64,000 bases of DNA. It comes from Synechococcus sp. 8F6. Lineage in GTDB: Bacteria > Cyanobacteriota > Cyanobacteriia > PCC-6307 > Cyanobiaceae. The position numbers were made by a program, and so were the translations under genes. Every line of letters starts with the position of its first letter. The first letter of the stretch is position 1. Of the stretch, positions 45,335 to 57,314 are shown in pieces. The notes beneath the pieces were generated by a model. The model searched no databases, was not told the DNA's origin, and was given only the letters and a program-made list of their open reading frames with translations. The stretch is from the NCBI RefSeq assembly GCF_002252665.1, contig NZ_NQKZ01000005.1:62001-126000 (forward strand), given 5' to 3'.

Positions 45335-46768
45335 ATGACCAATTCTTCCATTCCTCCAAGGCGCAAGCGCCTGCAAGAGGCGAGTCTGTATGAAGCTCCG
45401 ATGATGCTCCTGCGCAGCTTGCGCGGTTTGGCCTCCGGCAGCTCCCTGGTTTGGCTTGCCTGTGTGCCCCTGGCCCTGTTTGGCCTGGGTGTGTTCAATC
45501 TCTCGGCCCATGCCGCCGAGCTGCCTGAGCTCACACCGGCCTTCCTGGCCAACAACATGTTTATTTTTATCTGTGCGGTCCTGGTGATCTTCATGAACGC
45601 CGGCTTCGCCATGGTGGAGGCGGGCATGTGTCGTCAGAAGAACGCCGTCAACATCCTGCTGAAGAACCTGATCGTGTTTGCCTTGGCCGCCTCGGCCTAC
45701 TGGCTGATCGGCTATTCCCTGATGTATGGCGATTCGCTGGTGGATGGATGGCTCTACTTTAAAGGGCTGTTCTTCGACCCCAGCGTTACCGCTGAGATGG
45801 TGACCGAGGCCTCCCTCGTTCCCACGGTTGATTTCTTCTTCCAGGTGGCCTTCGCCGCCACAGCCGCCACCATCGTTTCCGGCTTGGTGGCCGAGCGCAT
45901 CAAGTTTGGCGAGTTCGTGATCTTCTCTCTGGTGCTGGTGGGCTTCCTCTACCCCATCTCCGGCTCCTGGCAGTGGAACGGTGGCTGGTTGAGCGAGCTC
46001 GGCTTCATCGACTTCGCTGGCTCCTCGATCGTGCACTCCTTCGGTGCCTGGGCAGGAGTTGTGGGCGCCATGTTGCTCGGCCCCCGCATCGGCAAGTTCA
46101 TTGACGGCAAAACCCAGGCACTTCCTGGCCACAACATGGCCATTGCCACTCTGGGTTGTCTGATCCTTTGGATCGGCTGGTATGGCTTCAACCCCGGCTC
46201 CGTGCTGGCCATGGATGAAACCGTGCCCTACGTGGCTGTCACCACCACCCTCGGTGCCGCTGGTGGCGCCATCTCCGGCACCGTGATCTCCCAGATCCGT
46301 GGCGGCAAGCCCGACCTCACCATGACCATCAACGGCATCCTGGCTGGTTTGGTGAGCGTGACGGCCGGTTGTGACGGCTTCTCGATGGCCGGCTCCTGGA
46401 TAGCTGGCTTCATCGGTGGCGGTCTGGTGGTGTTCTCGGTAGCCCTGCTCGATTCCCTCAAGATCGACGATCCGGTTGGTGCCTTCTCTGTGCACGGCAC
46501 CTGCGGCATCTGGGGCACCCTGGCAGTAGGCATCTTCAACATGGATGCAGGCCTGTTCTACGGCCACGGCTTCACCCAGCTGGGCTACCAGATCGTGGGT
46601 GTGCTGGCCTACGGGATCTTCGCGGTGGTGACGTCCTGGATCGTCTGGTCCATCATCGGCGCCCTGTTCGGTGGCATTCGTGTTCCCGACAAGGAAGAGA
46701 TCGAAGGTCTCGACATCGGCGAGCACGGCATGGAGGCCTATCCAGACTTCGCTGCCACGGCCAAGTGA
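45335..46768 (+). CDS. amt: Ammonium transporter
   Basis: A 477-residue Amt/MEP transporter with a leading hydrophobic segment (probable signal) and about eleven helices. The pore twin histidines lie in [22 protein letters not shown] and [42 protein letters not shown] and GYNPGSVLA-type motifs are typical. It takes up ammonium at low concentration. The ATG at 45335 ([10 protein letters not shown]) is chosen; upstream in-frame sequence is not conserved-looking. It pairs with the divergent P-II gene, and a strong terminator follows. Confidence 0.95.
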   Translation: MTNSSIPPRRKRLQEASLYEAPMMLLRSLRGLASGSSLVWLACVPLALFGLGVFNLSAHAAELPELTPAFLANNMFIFICAVLVIFMNAGFAMVEAGMCRQKNAVNILLKNLIVFALAASAYWLIGYSLMYGDSLVDGWLYFKGLFFDPSVTAEMVTEASLVPTVDFFFQVAFAATAATIVSGLVAERIKFGEFVIFSLVLVGFLYPISGSWQWNGGWLSELGFIDFAGSSIVHSFGAWAGVVGAMLLGPRIGKFIDGKTQALPGHNMAIATLGCLILWIGWYGFNPGSVLAMDETVPYVAVTTTLGAAGGAISGTVISQIRGGKPDLTMTINGILAGLVSVTAGCDGFSMAGSWIAGFIGGGLVVFSVALLDSLKIDDPVGAFSVHGTCGIWGTLAVGIFNMDAGLFYGHGFTQLGYQIVGVLAYGIFAVVTSWIVWSIIGALFGGIRVPDKEEIEGLDIGEHGMEAYPDFAATAK

Positions 46769-46827
46769 ATGTCGCTCCATTGACGACCCTCATTGCGTTC
46801 TGAGCCCACGCAAGTGCTCATCCTCCT

Positions 46828-46853
46828 GCCCGCGGTCCGCCGCGGGCTTTTTT
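46828..46853 (+). terminator. Rho-independent terminator after amt
   Basis: The arms GCCCGCGG and CCGCGGGC form a perfect 8-bp stem with a TCCG loop, followed by six T's, 60 bp after the amt stop. Confidence 0.9.
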
Positions 46854-46940
46854 GTTGGCATGCGGCTCGACCTGGTGCCCGAGGCCAACCCTGCCTACGG
46901 TCCAGTCGGTCGTGCACCCCAATCTCGCCACCATCTCGCC

Positions 46941-47959
46941 ATGGTCGACAGCCTCACCCTCGACGAGCTGAGCAGGGAATTCGAGGCTGATGCCCCGCTG
47001 GATGGCGACTTCCTGGTGCTGACCCTCGCGGCGGCGCTGATCTCCAGCCTGGGCCTGCTGGCCAACAGTGCCGCCGTGGTGATCGGGGCGATGGTGATTG
47101 CTCCCTGGATCCTGCCCCTGCGGGCCATGGCGTTTTGGATGTTGCAAGGGCGGCTGGCCTTGGCGGGCAAAGCTCTCCTGACCCTCAGCATCGGCATCGG
47201 ACTCACGGCCCTGCTCTCCGCCATGGTGGGCTTTGGGGTGGGCATGCCGCTGTTGGGCGACGAGGTGACGACCCGCACCTCCCCCAACCTGCTCGATCTG
47301 GGCATTGCCCTGGTGGCCGGTGCTGCAGCGATCTACGCCAAGGTGCGCAGCCGAGCCGTGTCCTCGCTGGTGGGCACCGCCATCGCCGTGGCCCTGGTGC
47401 CACCGGTGTGCGTGCTGGGACTGCTGGTTTCAGCCGGCGAATGGGAAGGCGCACGGGGTGCTGGACTGCTCTTCGCCACCAACCTGCTGGGCATCCTCAA
47501 CGGCGCCTTGATGATGCTGGCCATCGGTCAACCCCAGCTGCGACGAGTCTGTGGCGCAGTCGGATGGGCTGGGTGAGTTTGCTGTTCACGGCTCTGCTGG
47601 TGCTCCCGTTGAGCAGCAGTTTTGTGCAACTAATGCGCCAATCCCAGCTGCAGCTCGAGCAGCAGCGGATTGAACGGGCCATCGCCAAAAGCCTGCAGAC
47701 CGAGACCCTCACCATCGGCCGCGATTCCCAGTTGGTGGGCGTCAGCATCGACTGGAAAAAACGCCACCGCTGATCCGGGCATCCGTGCGGGTGAGCCAAC
47801 CCAACCTGCCGACCCCGGCCCAGGTGGCGGCAGTGCAGAACTTCATCAACAGGCAACAACCCAATCGCTACAAACTGGTGGTGCAGCGCAGCGCCATCGA
47901 CATCGTTGGCCCTGAGCTCGAGCCGATCCCAGTCCAACCCAGCCCAACCAAGCCCTGAT
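46941..47959 (+). pseudogene. DUF389 membrane protein with two frameshifts
   Basis: Three reading-frame segments join into one DUF389 protein: residues MVDSLTLDELSREF through ILNGALMMLAIGQPQLRRV with six or more helices, then WRSRMGWVSLLFTALLVLPLSSSF, then [21 protein letters not shown] to SPTKP. The first shift is near 47550, where GTCTGTGG would be in frame as GTCCTGTGG. The second is at an A6 run (47756-47761) that needs seven A's to continue. Both are single-base losses in short homopolymers, so either the gene is inactivated or the sequence has two errors. Family function is unknown. Confidence 0.82.
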
Positions 47960-48033
47960 CGGCCTCATACCAGCCGTGATCCCCTGCCTGCTGGCGCTGC
48001 TGGGAATCGAACACCGCGGCGCAGCGATCTCTG

Positions 48034-48370
48034 CAGCGACCCGGTGGAGCTGGTCGAGCCCAACGCCATGGTGCTGGGCACAACCGATGGCCTCTGCCCC
48101 AGCAGCCGCACCTTGGTGCTGAAGGCCTTCGATCAGCGGGGCTTTGTGTTTTTCACCAACTACTGCAGCCGTCTGGGGGCCTCGGTGTCGCAGCAGAGTT
48201 CGGCGATTCGCTCCCGGGCGATCCTGGAGCAGCAGTGGGAGGAGCTGACGCGCCGCTTTGCTGGCACGGAGGTGCCCCTCCCGGTTGGCTGGGGAGGATT
48301 TCGCGTGCAGCCACAGGAGACGGAATTTTGGCAGGGCCGGGAACATCGCCTGCACGATCGCTTCCGCTAG
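48034..48370 (+). pseudogene. Decayed pyridoxamine 5'-phosphate oxidase (pdxH) relic
   Basis: The reading [39 protein letters not shown] and, at the end, [25 protein letters not shown] are clear PdxH signatures. The N-terminal substrate region is missing, and about 45-60 residues of the core, including the usual Phe-Tyr-Trp segment binding FMN, are deleted between SRLGA and [10 protein letters not shown]. The join preserves the frame. The remaining 110 codons cannot make an active FMN oxidase of vitamin B6 salvage. Confidence 0.8.
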
Positions 48371-48719
48371 CGCCGGGCTAACGCAGACGCCGGAGAGGGC
48401 GAGGGTGCAGCTGAATGGATCATCGAGCGCGTGGCGCCCTGAAGCGCAGCCGCTGGGATGGCGAGCTGCTGCTCACTCCAGTGGGCCAGCAACGCCGCCA
48501 GCAGGGTTGAACGATCGCCGCGAAAACGAAGCATGGGAGCCCGAACGAAAGGCAGCCTCGATGCTGACTCCACCAGCCCGAGCGCCCTGCTGCTCTCGCC
48601 ACCACCTCGCGCAACCAATGGCACAAAAGCCCGTTCCCACCCGCCAGGGGCAAGCGCTGGTGCTACACCGTGACCAGCCCCTGGCCACACCCCACCAGCC
48701 ACGCGAGCAGCTGTTGCCC

Positions 48720-49247
48720 ATGAAAGAACTGACCAGCGCCATCAACCACCACCTTGCGGCGGAATTTCAGGCCAGCCACAGCTACCTGGCCATGTCGATC
48801 TGGCTGCGGGAGAAGGACCTGGCTGGGTTTTCGGCCTACATGCTCGAAAAGAGCAATGAGGAGCGCGGCCATGCCGCCCGGATGATCGCCTACCTGGTGG
48901 ACAGCGACGAGCAGGTGGAACTGCCCACCATCGACGCTCCCGAACGCAGCTGGCCCTCGGTGCAGCAGCTGTTCGATCAGGTGTACGACATGGAGAAGGG
49001 GGTGACGGCCTCGATCAATCGTCTCTACTCGCTCGCCGAAAAGCTGGGCGAGCGCAGCGCCACCGCCATGCTCGATTGGTTTGTGGCCGAGCAGCTCAAA
49101 GAGGAAGCGGAGGCTCGCTTTGTGTGCAAGCGGTTGCGGCTGGCTGGCGACAACAGCGCTGCCCTGCTCCTGCTCGACCAGCAGTTTCTCGAAGGCAATG
49201 CCCTGGCCCACGTCAAGGGCGGCCTCAGCGGAGCCAATGGGGCCTGA
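48720..49247 (+). CDS. Ferritin
   Basis: A 175-residue ferritin storing iron in a 24-mer shell. Four-helix-bundle landmarks and ferroxidase residues are present: HHLAAEFQASHSYLAMSIWL, KSNEERGHAARMI (ExxH), a Glu-rich VAEQLKEEAEA helix C-D segment and FVCKRL. Start at ATG 48720 (MKELTSAIN) matches the usual ten-residue lead; ATG 48618 would add 34 residues. It precedes katG on the same strand, a plausible iron/peroxide pairing. Confidence 0.9.
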   Translation: MKELTSAINHHLAAEFQASHSYLAMSIWLREKDLAGFSAYMLEKSNEERGHAARMIAYLVDSDEQVELPTIDAPERSWPSVQQLFDQVYDMEKGVTASINRLYSLAEKLGERSATAMLDWFVAEQLKEEAEARFVCKRLRLAGDNSAALLLLDQQFLEGNALAHVKGGLSGANGA

Positions 49248-49269
49248 GCAGAGCCGCTAAGGACTGTGA

Positions 49270-51591
<2,322 letters not shown>

Positions 51592-51601
51592 CGCCTTTAT
51601 G

Positions 51602-51624
51602 CGGCTATAGTCATTCTATTGCCG
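51602..51624. promoter_or_regulatory. Inverted repeat just upstream of the persulfide dioxygenase
   Basis: CGGCTATAG and CTATTGCCG form 9-bp arms with one mismatch around TCATT. The element overlaps a TATAGT that could be a -10 box and ends 9 bp before the ATG at 51634. Position and symmetry suit an ArsR-type repressor such as the BigR/SqrR persulfide sensors that control similar operons; identity is inference. Confidence 0.5.
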
Positions 51625-51633
51625 TGGATCCCA

Positions 51634-52752
51634 ATGGCTGTCGCCTCTGCGCCCATCTCCCTGGCCGCCGCCGCCGGGGGCAGCGCGCTGCTGTTCCGCC
51701 AGCTCTTTGATGCCGACACCGGCACCTTCACCTACCTGCTGGTCGACGTGCCCAGCGGCGAGGCGGTGCTGATCGATTCGGTGTTCGAGCAACAGCACCG
51801 CGACCTCTCCCTGATCCGTGAACTGGGCATCACCCTGGTGGCGTCGATCGACACCCACGCCCATGCCGACCACGTCACCGGCAGCTGGCTGATGCACCAG
51901 GCCACAGGCTGCGCCATCGGCCTGGCCGCGGCCGTCCGTGCCGAAAACGTCACGCTGCCGCTGGCCCATGGCGATCGCATCCGCTTCGGCGGACGGCACC
52001 TGGAGGTGCGCAGCACCCCCGGCCACACCGATGGCTGCCTCAGCTTCGTGCTGGACAACCACGCCATGGCCTTCAGCGGCGATGCCCTGCTGGTGCGCGG
52101 CTGCGGCCGCTGCGACTTCCAGCAGGGCAACGCCCACACCCTGTGGCGCTCCATCACCGAGCAGATCCTGTCGCTGCCGGAGGCCTGCCTGCTCTATCCC
52201 GCCCACGACTACACCGGCCGCAGCGTCACCTCCGTCGCGGAAGAAAAGGCGTTCAACGCACGCCTCGGCGGCGCCGCCACCGAGCGGGATTTCGTGGGCC
52301 ACATGGAGAACATGAAACTGCCCCACCCCCACAAGATCGCCGAGGCCCTGCCCGGCAACATGCGTTCTGGTAAGCCGCGCGACCAAGCCGCCCCCGAAAC
52401 CTGGGCACCCCTGCAGCGCAGCTATGCCGGTCTGCCGGAACTCAGCCCAGACTGGCTGGCCGATCACAGCAGCAGCGTGACCGTGGTGGACGTGCGCTCA
52501 GGCGAAGAGTTCAACGGCCCCGACGGCCGCATCCCGGGCAGCGTGCTGTTGCCGCTGCCCGACCTGGACAACCGCAAGCACGAGCTGCCCGCGGATCGCC
52601 CCGTGGTGCTGGTGTGCCATTCCGGCAGCCGCTCAGCCCTCGCCACCCAGCAGCTGCTCAAGGCCGGCCGCCAGCAGGTGGCCAACCTCCGCGGTGGCAT
52701 CAGCCGCTGGGAGGCCGACGGCTATCCGATCGAACGCCTGACCAGCAACTGA
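51634..52752 (+). CDS. Persulfide dioxygenase (ETHE1-like) fused to a rhodanese domain
   Basis: A 372-residue fusion. The N-terminal metallo-beta-lactamase half (about 1-245) has the iron-binding THAHADHVTG, STPGHTDG and FSGDALLVRGCGR motifs of ETHE1-type dioxygenases, which oxidise glutathione persulfide to sulfite. The C-terminal rhodanese domain (about 270-372) has VVDVRSGEEF and the active-site loop CHSGSRSA. Such fusions resemble CstB. It heads a run with a membrane rhodanese and a TauE exporter, consistent with sulfide/persulfide detoxification. No sulfide:quinone reductase is seen in the window. Confidence 0.9.
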   Translation: MAVASAPISLAAAAGGSALLFRQLFDADTGTFTYLLVDVPSGEAVLIDSVFEQQHRDLSLIRELGITLVASIDTHAHADHVTGSWLMHQATGCAIGLAAAVRAENVTLPLAHGDRIRFGGRHLEVRSTPGHTDGCLSFVLDNHAMAFSGDALLVRGCGRCDFQQGNAHTLWRSITEQILSLPEACLLYPAHDYTGRSVTSVAEEKAFNARLGGAATERDFVGHMENMKLPHPHKIAEALPGNMRSGKPRDQAAPETWAPLQRSYAGLPELSPDWLADHSSSVTVVDVRSGEEFNGPDGRIPGSVLLPLPDLDNRKHELPADRPVVLVCHSGSRSALATQQLLKAGRQQVANLRGGISRWEADGYPIERLTSN

Positions 52753-52794
52753 ATCGTCTCCCTCTGCTCCGTTCCCTCCTCCGCCTTGCAAACC

Positions 52795-53310
52795 ATGAGC
52801 CCCAGCATCAGCGCCCACGATCTGGCCGAACAGCTCCACTCCCAGCGCGTTGCCGTGATCGATGTGCGTGAGCCGATGGAATACGCCAGCGGCCACATCG
52901 CCGGCAGCCTCAACGTGCCCCTCGCACGCCTGCACCTGGCCAACCTGCCCCAGGGCCCGCTGGTGCTGGTGTGCCAGAGCGGCCAGCGCAGCAGCAAAGG
53001 TGTGCAAAACCTCCTGCAGCAGGGCTATTCCCACCCCGTCAACGACCTGGCGGGCGGCCTGCCCAGTTGGCAGCAGGCAGGCCTGCCGGTGCGCGCACTC
53101 AAGAATGCCCCCCTGCCATTGATGCGTCAGGTGCAGATCGCCGCCGGCTCGCTCGTGCTGCTGGGCCTGATCCTCAGCAACACCGTGGCCCCCGCCTGGA
53201 TCCTGCTCAGCTGGTTTGTCGGGGCGGGACTGGTGTTTGCCGGCGTGAGTGGCTTCTGCGGCATGGCGCGCCTGCTGGCGGTGATGCCCTGGAACAAAGT
53301 GGACCTGTAA
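52795..53310 (+). CDS. Membrane-anchored rhodanese (rhodanese plus DUF2892)
   Basis: A 171-residue protein with an N-terminal rhodanese domain (VIDVREPMEYASGHIAGSLNVPL; active loop CQSGQRSS) and a C-terminal pair of membrane helices (IAAGSLVLLGLILSNTVAPAWILL, FVGAGLVFAGVSGFCGMARLL) of the DUF2892 type, as in YgaP. It would hold persulfide sulfur at the inner membrane. The stop overlaps the start of tauE by one base (TAATG), so the two are co-translated. Confidence 0.9.
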   Translation: MSPSISAHDLAEQLHSQRVAVIDVREPMEYASGHIAGSLNVPLARLHLANLPQGPLVLVCQSGQRSSKGVQNLLQQGYSHPVNDLAGGLPSWQQAGLPVRALKNAPLPLMRQVQIAAGSLVLLGLILSNTVAPAWILLSWFVGAGLVFAGVSGFCGMARLLAVMPWNKVDL

Positions 53311-54128
53311 TGGATCCCTCCAGCCTCGCCCTGTTGGCAAGCGGTGGTGTTCTGATTGGCTTTCTGCTCTCGGTGCTCGGTGCCGGTGGCTCGATCCTGC
53401 TGCTGCCCTTGCTGGTGAGCGGCGCGGCCCTGCCCACCCGGGAGGCCGTTCCCCTCTCGCTGCTGGTGGTGATGCTGCTGGCCCTGGCCAACCTGGGGCC
53501 TTACTTGCGCCGCGGCCAGTTCGCCCCCCGTCCAGCCCTGATCCTCGGCCTGCCGGCCCTGGCGGGCAGCTGGGTCGGCGGCAGCTGGGTGAAAGCCGGC
53601 CTCATTCCCGAGCCAGTGCAGCTGGCCATTTTCGCCCTCGCCGCCCTGGTGGCCGCCTGGCTGCTCAGCCGCCGCACCCTTGTGGCCAACGCCGATGGCA
53701 TCCGGCGCACCCAGCCAGTGGCCCTGGCCATTCAAGGGGTGCTGGTGGGGCTGCTCACCGGCATCGCCGGCGTGGGCGGTGGCTTTGCCATCGTGCCGGC
53801 CCTGGTGTTGCTGGCGGGCCTGCCGATGGCCCTGGCCAGCGGCACCAGCCTGCTGCTGATCGCCGTGAATGCCCTGGTGGCGTTGGCGGCCCTGGGCCAC
53901 TGGCCCACCGCCAGCCTGCCGCTGATGGCTCCCCTGTTGGTGGGCGGCGCCGTTGGGGCCGTGGTGGGCCAGCGGCTAGCTCCCCAGCTCAGCGACCGCC
54001 TCCTGCGCCAGGGCTTCGCGCTGATGCTGCTCGGCACGGCTGCCCTCACCGGCGCCGAGGCCTGGCGGCGCCATCACCTGCCCACCGAAGCCGCCATCAC
54101 CTGGCCCTCCTCCCCCCATCAGCCGTAG
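53310..54128 (+). CDS. TauE/SafE-family sulfite/sulfur-compound exporter
   Basis: A 272-residue membrane protein with about eight helices. The glycine-rich repeats typical of the family are visible: GFLLSVLGAGGSILLLPLLV near the N-terminus and GLLTGIAGVGGGFAIVPALVLL in the middle. In persulfide dioxygenase operons this protein is thought to export sulfite or a related product. Coupled to the membrane rhodanese by an ATG overlapping its stop. Confidence 0.88.
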   Translation: MDPSSLALLASGGVLIGFLLSVLGAGGSILLLPLLVSGAALPTREAVPLSLLVVMLLALANLGPYLRRGQFAPRPALILGLPALAGSWVGGSWVKAGLIPEPVQLAIFALAALVAAWLLSRRTLVANADGIRRTQPVALAIQGVLVGLLTGIAGVGGGFAIVPALVLLAGLPMALASGTSLLLIAVNALVALAALGHWPTASLPLMAPLLVGGAVGAVVGQRLAPQLSDRLLRQGFALMLLGTAALTGAEAWRRHHLPTEAAITWPSSPHQP

Positions 54129-54175
54129 CACCCCATTCGCCATTCTGTTGTCCTGATTGCCCACGCCCTCCAGCC

Positions 54176-55540
54176 ATGAGCGACCACTTCGATCTGATCG
54201 TGCTTGGCGCCGGCTCCGGTGGCCTGGCCGCCGCCAAGCGGGCCGCCAGCTACGGCGCCCGGGTAGCGATCGTGGAGGGCGATCGGGTGGGCGGCACCTG
54301 CGTGATCCGCGGCTGCGTGCCCAAGAAGCTGCTGGTGTACGGCTCGTCCTACCGGCACCTGCTGGCCGATGCCACCAGCTACGGCTGGGAGGTGGGCGAC
54401 GTGCGCCTCGACGCGTCCCGTTTGCTCGCCAACGTGCGCACCGAGGTGGATCGGCTCAACACCCTGCACATCGGTTTTCTGGAGAAAGCCGGCGTGGAGC
54501 TGGTGCGGGGCTGGGGCCGGTTCAGCAGCGCCACCAGCGTGGTGGTAACGGGCGCCGACGGGAGCGAGCGAGCGCTCCAGGGCCAGCAGATCCTGATCGC
54601 CGTGGGCGGCCGGCCCCAGCGCCCCGAGATCCCCGGCGCCGAGCTGGGCTGGCTCAGCGACGACATGTTTGAGCTGGAGAGCCTGCCCGACACCATGGTG
54701 GTGGTGGGTGCCGGTTTCATTGCCTGCGAATTCGCCGGCATCCTCAATGGCCTGGGCGTGCAGGTGACCCAGCTGGTGCGCGGCGATCACCTGTTGCGCG
54801 GCTTCGATCGCGAGGCCAGCGAGGCGGTGCGTGCCGGCATGGAAGCAGACGGCATCGAGATCCGCTTCACCCACTCGCCCGCGGCGATCACCGGCCAGTG
54901 CGCCCCCGGCGAGCTCAGCGTTACCACCCAAAGCGGCGAATCGATCGCCTGCGGCGGCGTGCTGCTGGCCACCGGCCGCAAGCCCTTCCTCAAGGGCCTC
55001 AACCTCGAGGCCGCCGGGGTGGCGGTGGAGGGCAGCCGCATCCCGGTGGATGCCGATCAGCGCACCAACGTACCCGGCATCTTTGCCGTGGGCGATGTAA
55101 CCGACCGCATCAACCTGACACCGGTGGCCGTGGATGAGGGCCGCGCCTTCGCCGACACGGAGTTTGGCCACAAGCCCCGCCAGGTGGACCACAGCCTGGT
55201 GGCCTGCGCGGTGTTTTCCCAGCCGGAGCTCGCCAGCGTGGGGCTCACCGAGGAGCAGGCGATCGGCCGTTGCGGTGCCGATGGAATCAAGCTGCACCGG
55301 GCCCGGTTCCGGCCGATGAGCCAGGCCCTGCCGGCCCGGGATCCCAAGGTGCTGCTCAAGCTGATCGTGGACACCGCCACCAACAAGGTGCTCGGCTGCC
55401 ACATGGTGGGCGAGCACGCCGCCGAGATCATCCAGATGGCGGCGATCGCCATCGGCATGGGCGCCACCAAGGCCGACTTCGACCGCACCATGGCCCTGCA
55501 CCCCTCGGTGGCCGAGGAGTTCGTGACGATGCCGGATTGA
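54176..55540 (+). CDS. gor: Glutathione reductase
   Basis: A 454-residue FAD flavoenzyme that reduces oxidised glutathione with NADPH. FAD motif VLGAGSGGLAAAKRA and the redox disulfide GGTCVIRGCVPKKL are at the N-terminus, the NAD(P) site VVVGAGFIACEFAG is central, and the interface His is in the C-terminal MALHPSVAEEFV. It follows the exporter by 47 bp, and supplies the glutathione needed by the persulfide dioxygenase. Confidence 0.95.
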   Translation: MSDHFDLIVLGAGSGGLAAAKRAASYGARVAIVEGDRVGGTCVIRGCVPKKLLVYGSSYRHLLADATSYGWEVGDVRLDASRLLANVRTEVDRLNTLHIGFLEKAGVELVRGWGRFSSATSVVVTGADGSERALQGQQILIAVGGRPQRPEIPGAELGWLSDDMFELESLPDTMVVVGAGFIACEFAGILNGLGVQVTQLVRGDHLLRGFDREASEAVRAGMEADGIEIRFTHSPAAITGQCAPGELSVTTQSGESIACGGVLLATGRKPFLKGLNLEAAGVAVEGSRIPVDADQRTNVPGIFAVGDVTDRINLTPVAVDEGRAFADTEFGHKPRQVDHSLVACAVFSQPELASVGLTEEQAIGRCGADGIKLHRARFRPMSQALPARDPKVLLKLIVDTATNKVLGCHMVGEHAAEIIQMAAIAIGMGATKADFDRTMALHPSVAEEFVTMPD

Positions 55541-55567
55541 ACAGCCTGCCGAATTGAACAGCCTGCC
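55536..55567. repeat. Direct repeat at the gor stop codon
   Basis: ATTGAACAGCCTGCC occurs twice (55536-55550 and 55553-55567) with a 17-bp period; the first copy contains the gor TGA. It looks like a recent slippage duplication. No other function is evident. Confidence 0.7.
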
Positions 55568-55634
55568 CAACTAGTTGCCAAACCAGATGCCGATCAAGCA
55601 GCCAACCGGCGCTTGCACAGCTCGTCTGCAACCC

Positions 55635-56144
55635 TCACCCCAGCAAATCCTTGCGGAGTTTGCGGATCCGATCCAGCAGCTCCGCTCGCCGTTGTTGCTT
55701 GAAGGCGTTGTAGGCCAGGCTGTTCAGCAGAGTCACCAGCCCCACCAGCTCCAGCAGCCCGCCCACCAGGGGGATCTCGTTGATGGCCCCAAGGGTGGCG
55801 CCGGTGAGCTTCAGGGCAATGCCAGCCAGCACCGCCAGAGCAAGGATCTGCAGAGCCGGCACCAGATCGGCCAGCGACTGAAGCGGGGTGGCACCAAGCT
55901 TCTGCAGCAACTGGTTGAGAAACTGCAACGGCAGACCCAGCACCGCGCTGGCTCCCGACTCGGCGTTGGTGGGGTCGGATGGGACAGGCTCAGTTGTGGC
56001 CAGCGGCGCCGCCGTGGCCACTGGAATGTCCAGCGTCGGGGGCTCCGTGGCCGGTTCAGGCTCGAGGCTGATCTCTGGGTTGATCGGCAGAGCCTCTGGG
56101 TTGATCGCCTGAACCTCTGCGTCTGCCAAGGCACCAACCAGCAC
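55635..56144 (-). CDS. CAAD-domain (CURT1-like) membrane protein
   Basis: A 169-residue protein: a Pro/Glu/Thr-rich N-terminal half, then two membrane helices (LQILALAVLAGIALKL and PLVGGLLELVGLVTLLNSLAYNAF) and a charged helix (QQRRAELLDRIRKLRKDLL). This is the layout of the cyanobacterial CAAD domain, seen alone or fused to aminoacyl-tRNA synthetases, and related to thylakoid-bending CURT1. It likely sits in thylakoid membranes. The start is GTG 56144. It lies 26 bp downstream of cysK on the same strand. Confidence 0.82.
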   Translation of the reverse strand: MLVGALADAEVQAINPEALPINPEISLEPEPATEPPTLDIPVATAAPLATTEPVPSDPTNAESGASAVLGLPLQFLNQLLQKLGATPLQSLADLVPALQILALAVLAGIALKLTGATLGAINEIPLVGGLLELVGLVTLLNSLAYNAFKQQRRAELLDRIRKLRKDLLG

Positions 56145-56170
56145 AGGCCAGAGTTGTTATAAAGCGGGCT

Positions 56171-57151
56171 TCAGCCGGCGGCCAGCCCCTTCTCGTCGAA
56201 GACGCCTTCAAACAGCACCGAACTGAGATAGCGCTCGCCGGAATCGGGCAGCACCACAACGATCGTCTTGCCGGCGTAGGCATCCTCCCGGGCCAGACGC
56301 AGGGCAGCGGTGGTAGCCGCGCCGCAGGAGATGCCGGCCAGGATGCCCTCCTCCTTCATCAACCGGCGGGCCATGGCCACCGCCTCCTCGTCGGTCACCG
56401 TCTCCACCCGGTCCACCAGATCGAGCTCGAGGTTGGCGGGCACAAACCCGGCACCGATGCCCTGAATCTTGTGGGGACCGGGCTTGAGCTCCTGGCCTGC
56501 CTTCGCCTGGGAAATCACCGGACTGTTGGTGGGCTCCACCGCCACCGACACCAACGGCTTGCCCAGGGTGCCCTTGATGTAGCGACTCACGCCGGTGATC
56601 GTGCCGCCGGTGCCGACGCCCGCCACCAGCACATCCACCTTCCCTTCGGTATCGGTCCAGATCTCTGGGCCGGTGGTGTCGTGGTGAATCTGGGGATTGG
56701 CCGGATTGGAAAACTGCTGCAGCAGCACGTAGCGGTCGGGATCGGATGCCGCCATCTCCTTGGCGGTGCCGATGGCACCGGGCATGCCCATGCGTCCCTC
56801 GGTGAGCACCAAGTGGGCGCCGTAGGCGGTGAGCAGCTTGCGGCGCTCCAGGCTCATGGTTTCCGGCATGGTGAGGGTGAGAGGAATGCCCTTAGCCGCC
56901 GCCACGAAGGCCAGGGCGATGCCCGTGTTGCCGCTGGTGGGCTCCACCAACTCCTTGCCAGGGCCCAGCAGTCCCTCCTGTTCCGCCCGCCAGATCATGG
57001 CGGCACCAATGCGGCACTTCACCGAGAAGGCGGGGTTGCGGCCCTCGATCTTGGCCAGCACCCGGGCCTGACAACCCTCAGTCACCCGATTGAGCTGCAC
57101 CAAGGGGGTTTTGCCGATGGTGAGGCTGTTGTCGGCGTAGATGCTGGTCAT
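56171..57151 (-). CDS. cysK: Cysteine synthase A (O-acetylserine sulfhydrylase)
   Basis: A 326-residue PLP enzyme making cysteine from O-acetylserine and sulfide. The N-terminal [11 protein letters not shown], the PLP lysine in [14 protein letters not shown], the [14 protein letters not shown] substrate loop and [14 protein letters not shown] phosphate-binding loop are all intact. Its position opposite the persulfide/glutathione genes suits sulfide use. ATG 57151 is clear. Confidence 0.96.
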   Translation of the reverse strand: MTSIYADNSLTIGKTPLVQLNRVTEGCQARVLAKIEGRNPAFSVKCRIGAAMIWRAEQEGLLGPGKELVEPTSGNTGIALAFVAAAKGIPLTLTMPETMSLERRKLLTAYGAHLVLTEGRMGMPGAIGTAKEMAASDPDRYVLLQQFSNPANPQIHHDTTGPEIWTDTEGKVDVLVAGVGTGGTITGVSRYIKGTLGKPLVSVAVEPTNSPVISQAKAGQELKPGPHKIQGIGAGFVPANLELDLVDRVETVTDEEAVAMARRLMKEEGILAGISCGAATTAALRLAREDAYAGKTIVVVLPDSGERYLSSVLFEGVFDEKGLAAG

Positions 57152-57314
57152 CCGATCAGGGCGGCCGTTCTTTGCCCGCAGCCTAGGAATGCCGGCGTCC
57201 CAGACACCCCCAACCCAAGTGGATTGTGAAGAGCCAGCGGCAACACGGCCCCAAAGGCACCAACCCGCCGGCTGTGATTCCTAAGGTTCCCGCCACCTCT
57301 TGCATGGTTCGGCG

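Noticed and set aside
46860-46940. Earlier ATG (46860) as the DUF389 start
   Set aside because: It lies directly after the amt terminator T-run, and the added residues do not resemble the family.
48367-48702. 111-codon frame on the - strand between the pdxH relic and ferritin
   Set aside because: The middle looks mildly protein-like but no family was recognised and the start overlaps low-complexity sequence; it may be a remnant, too weak to call.
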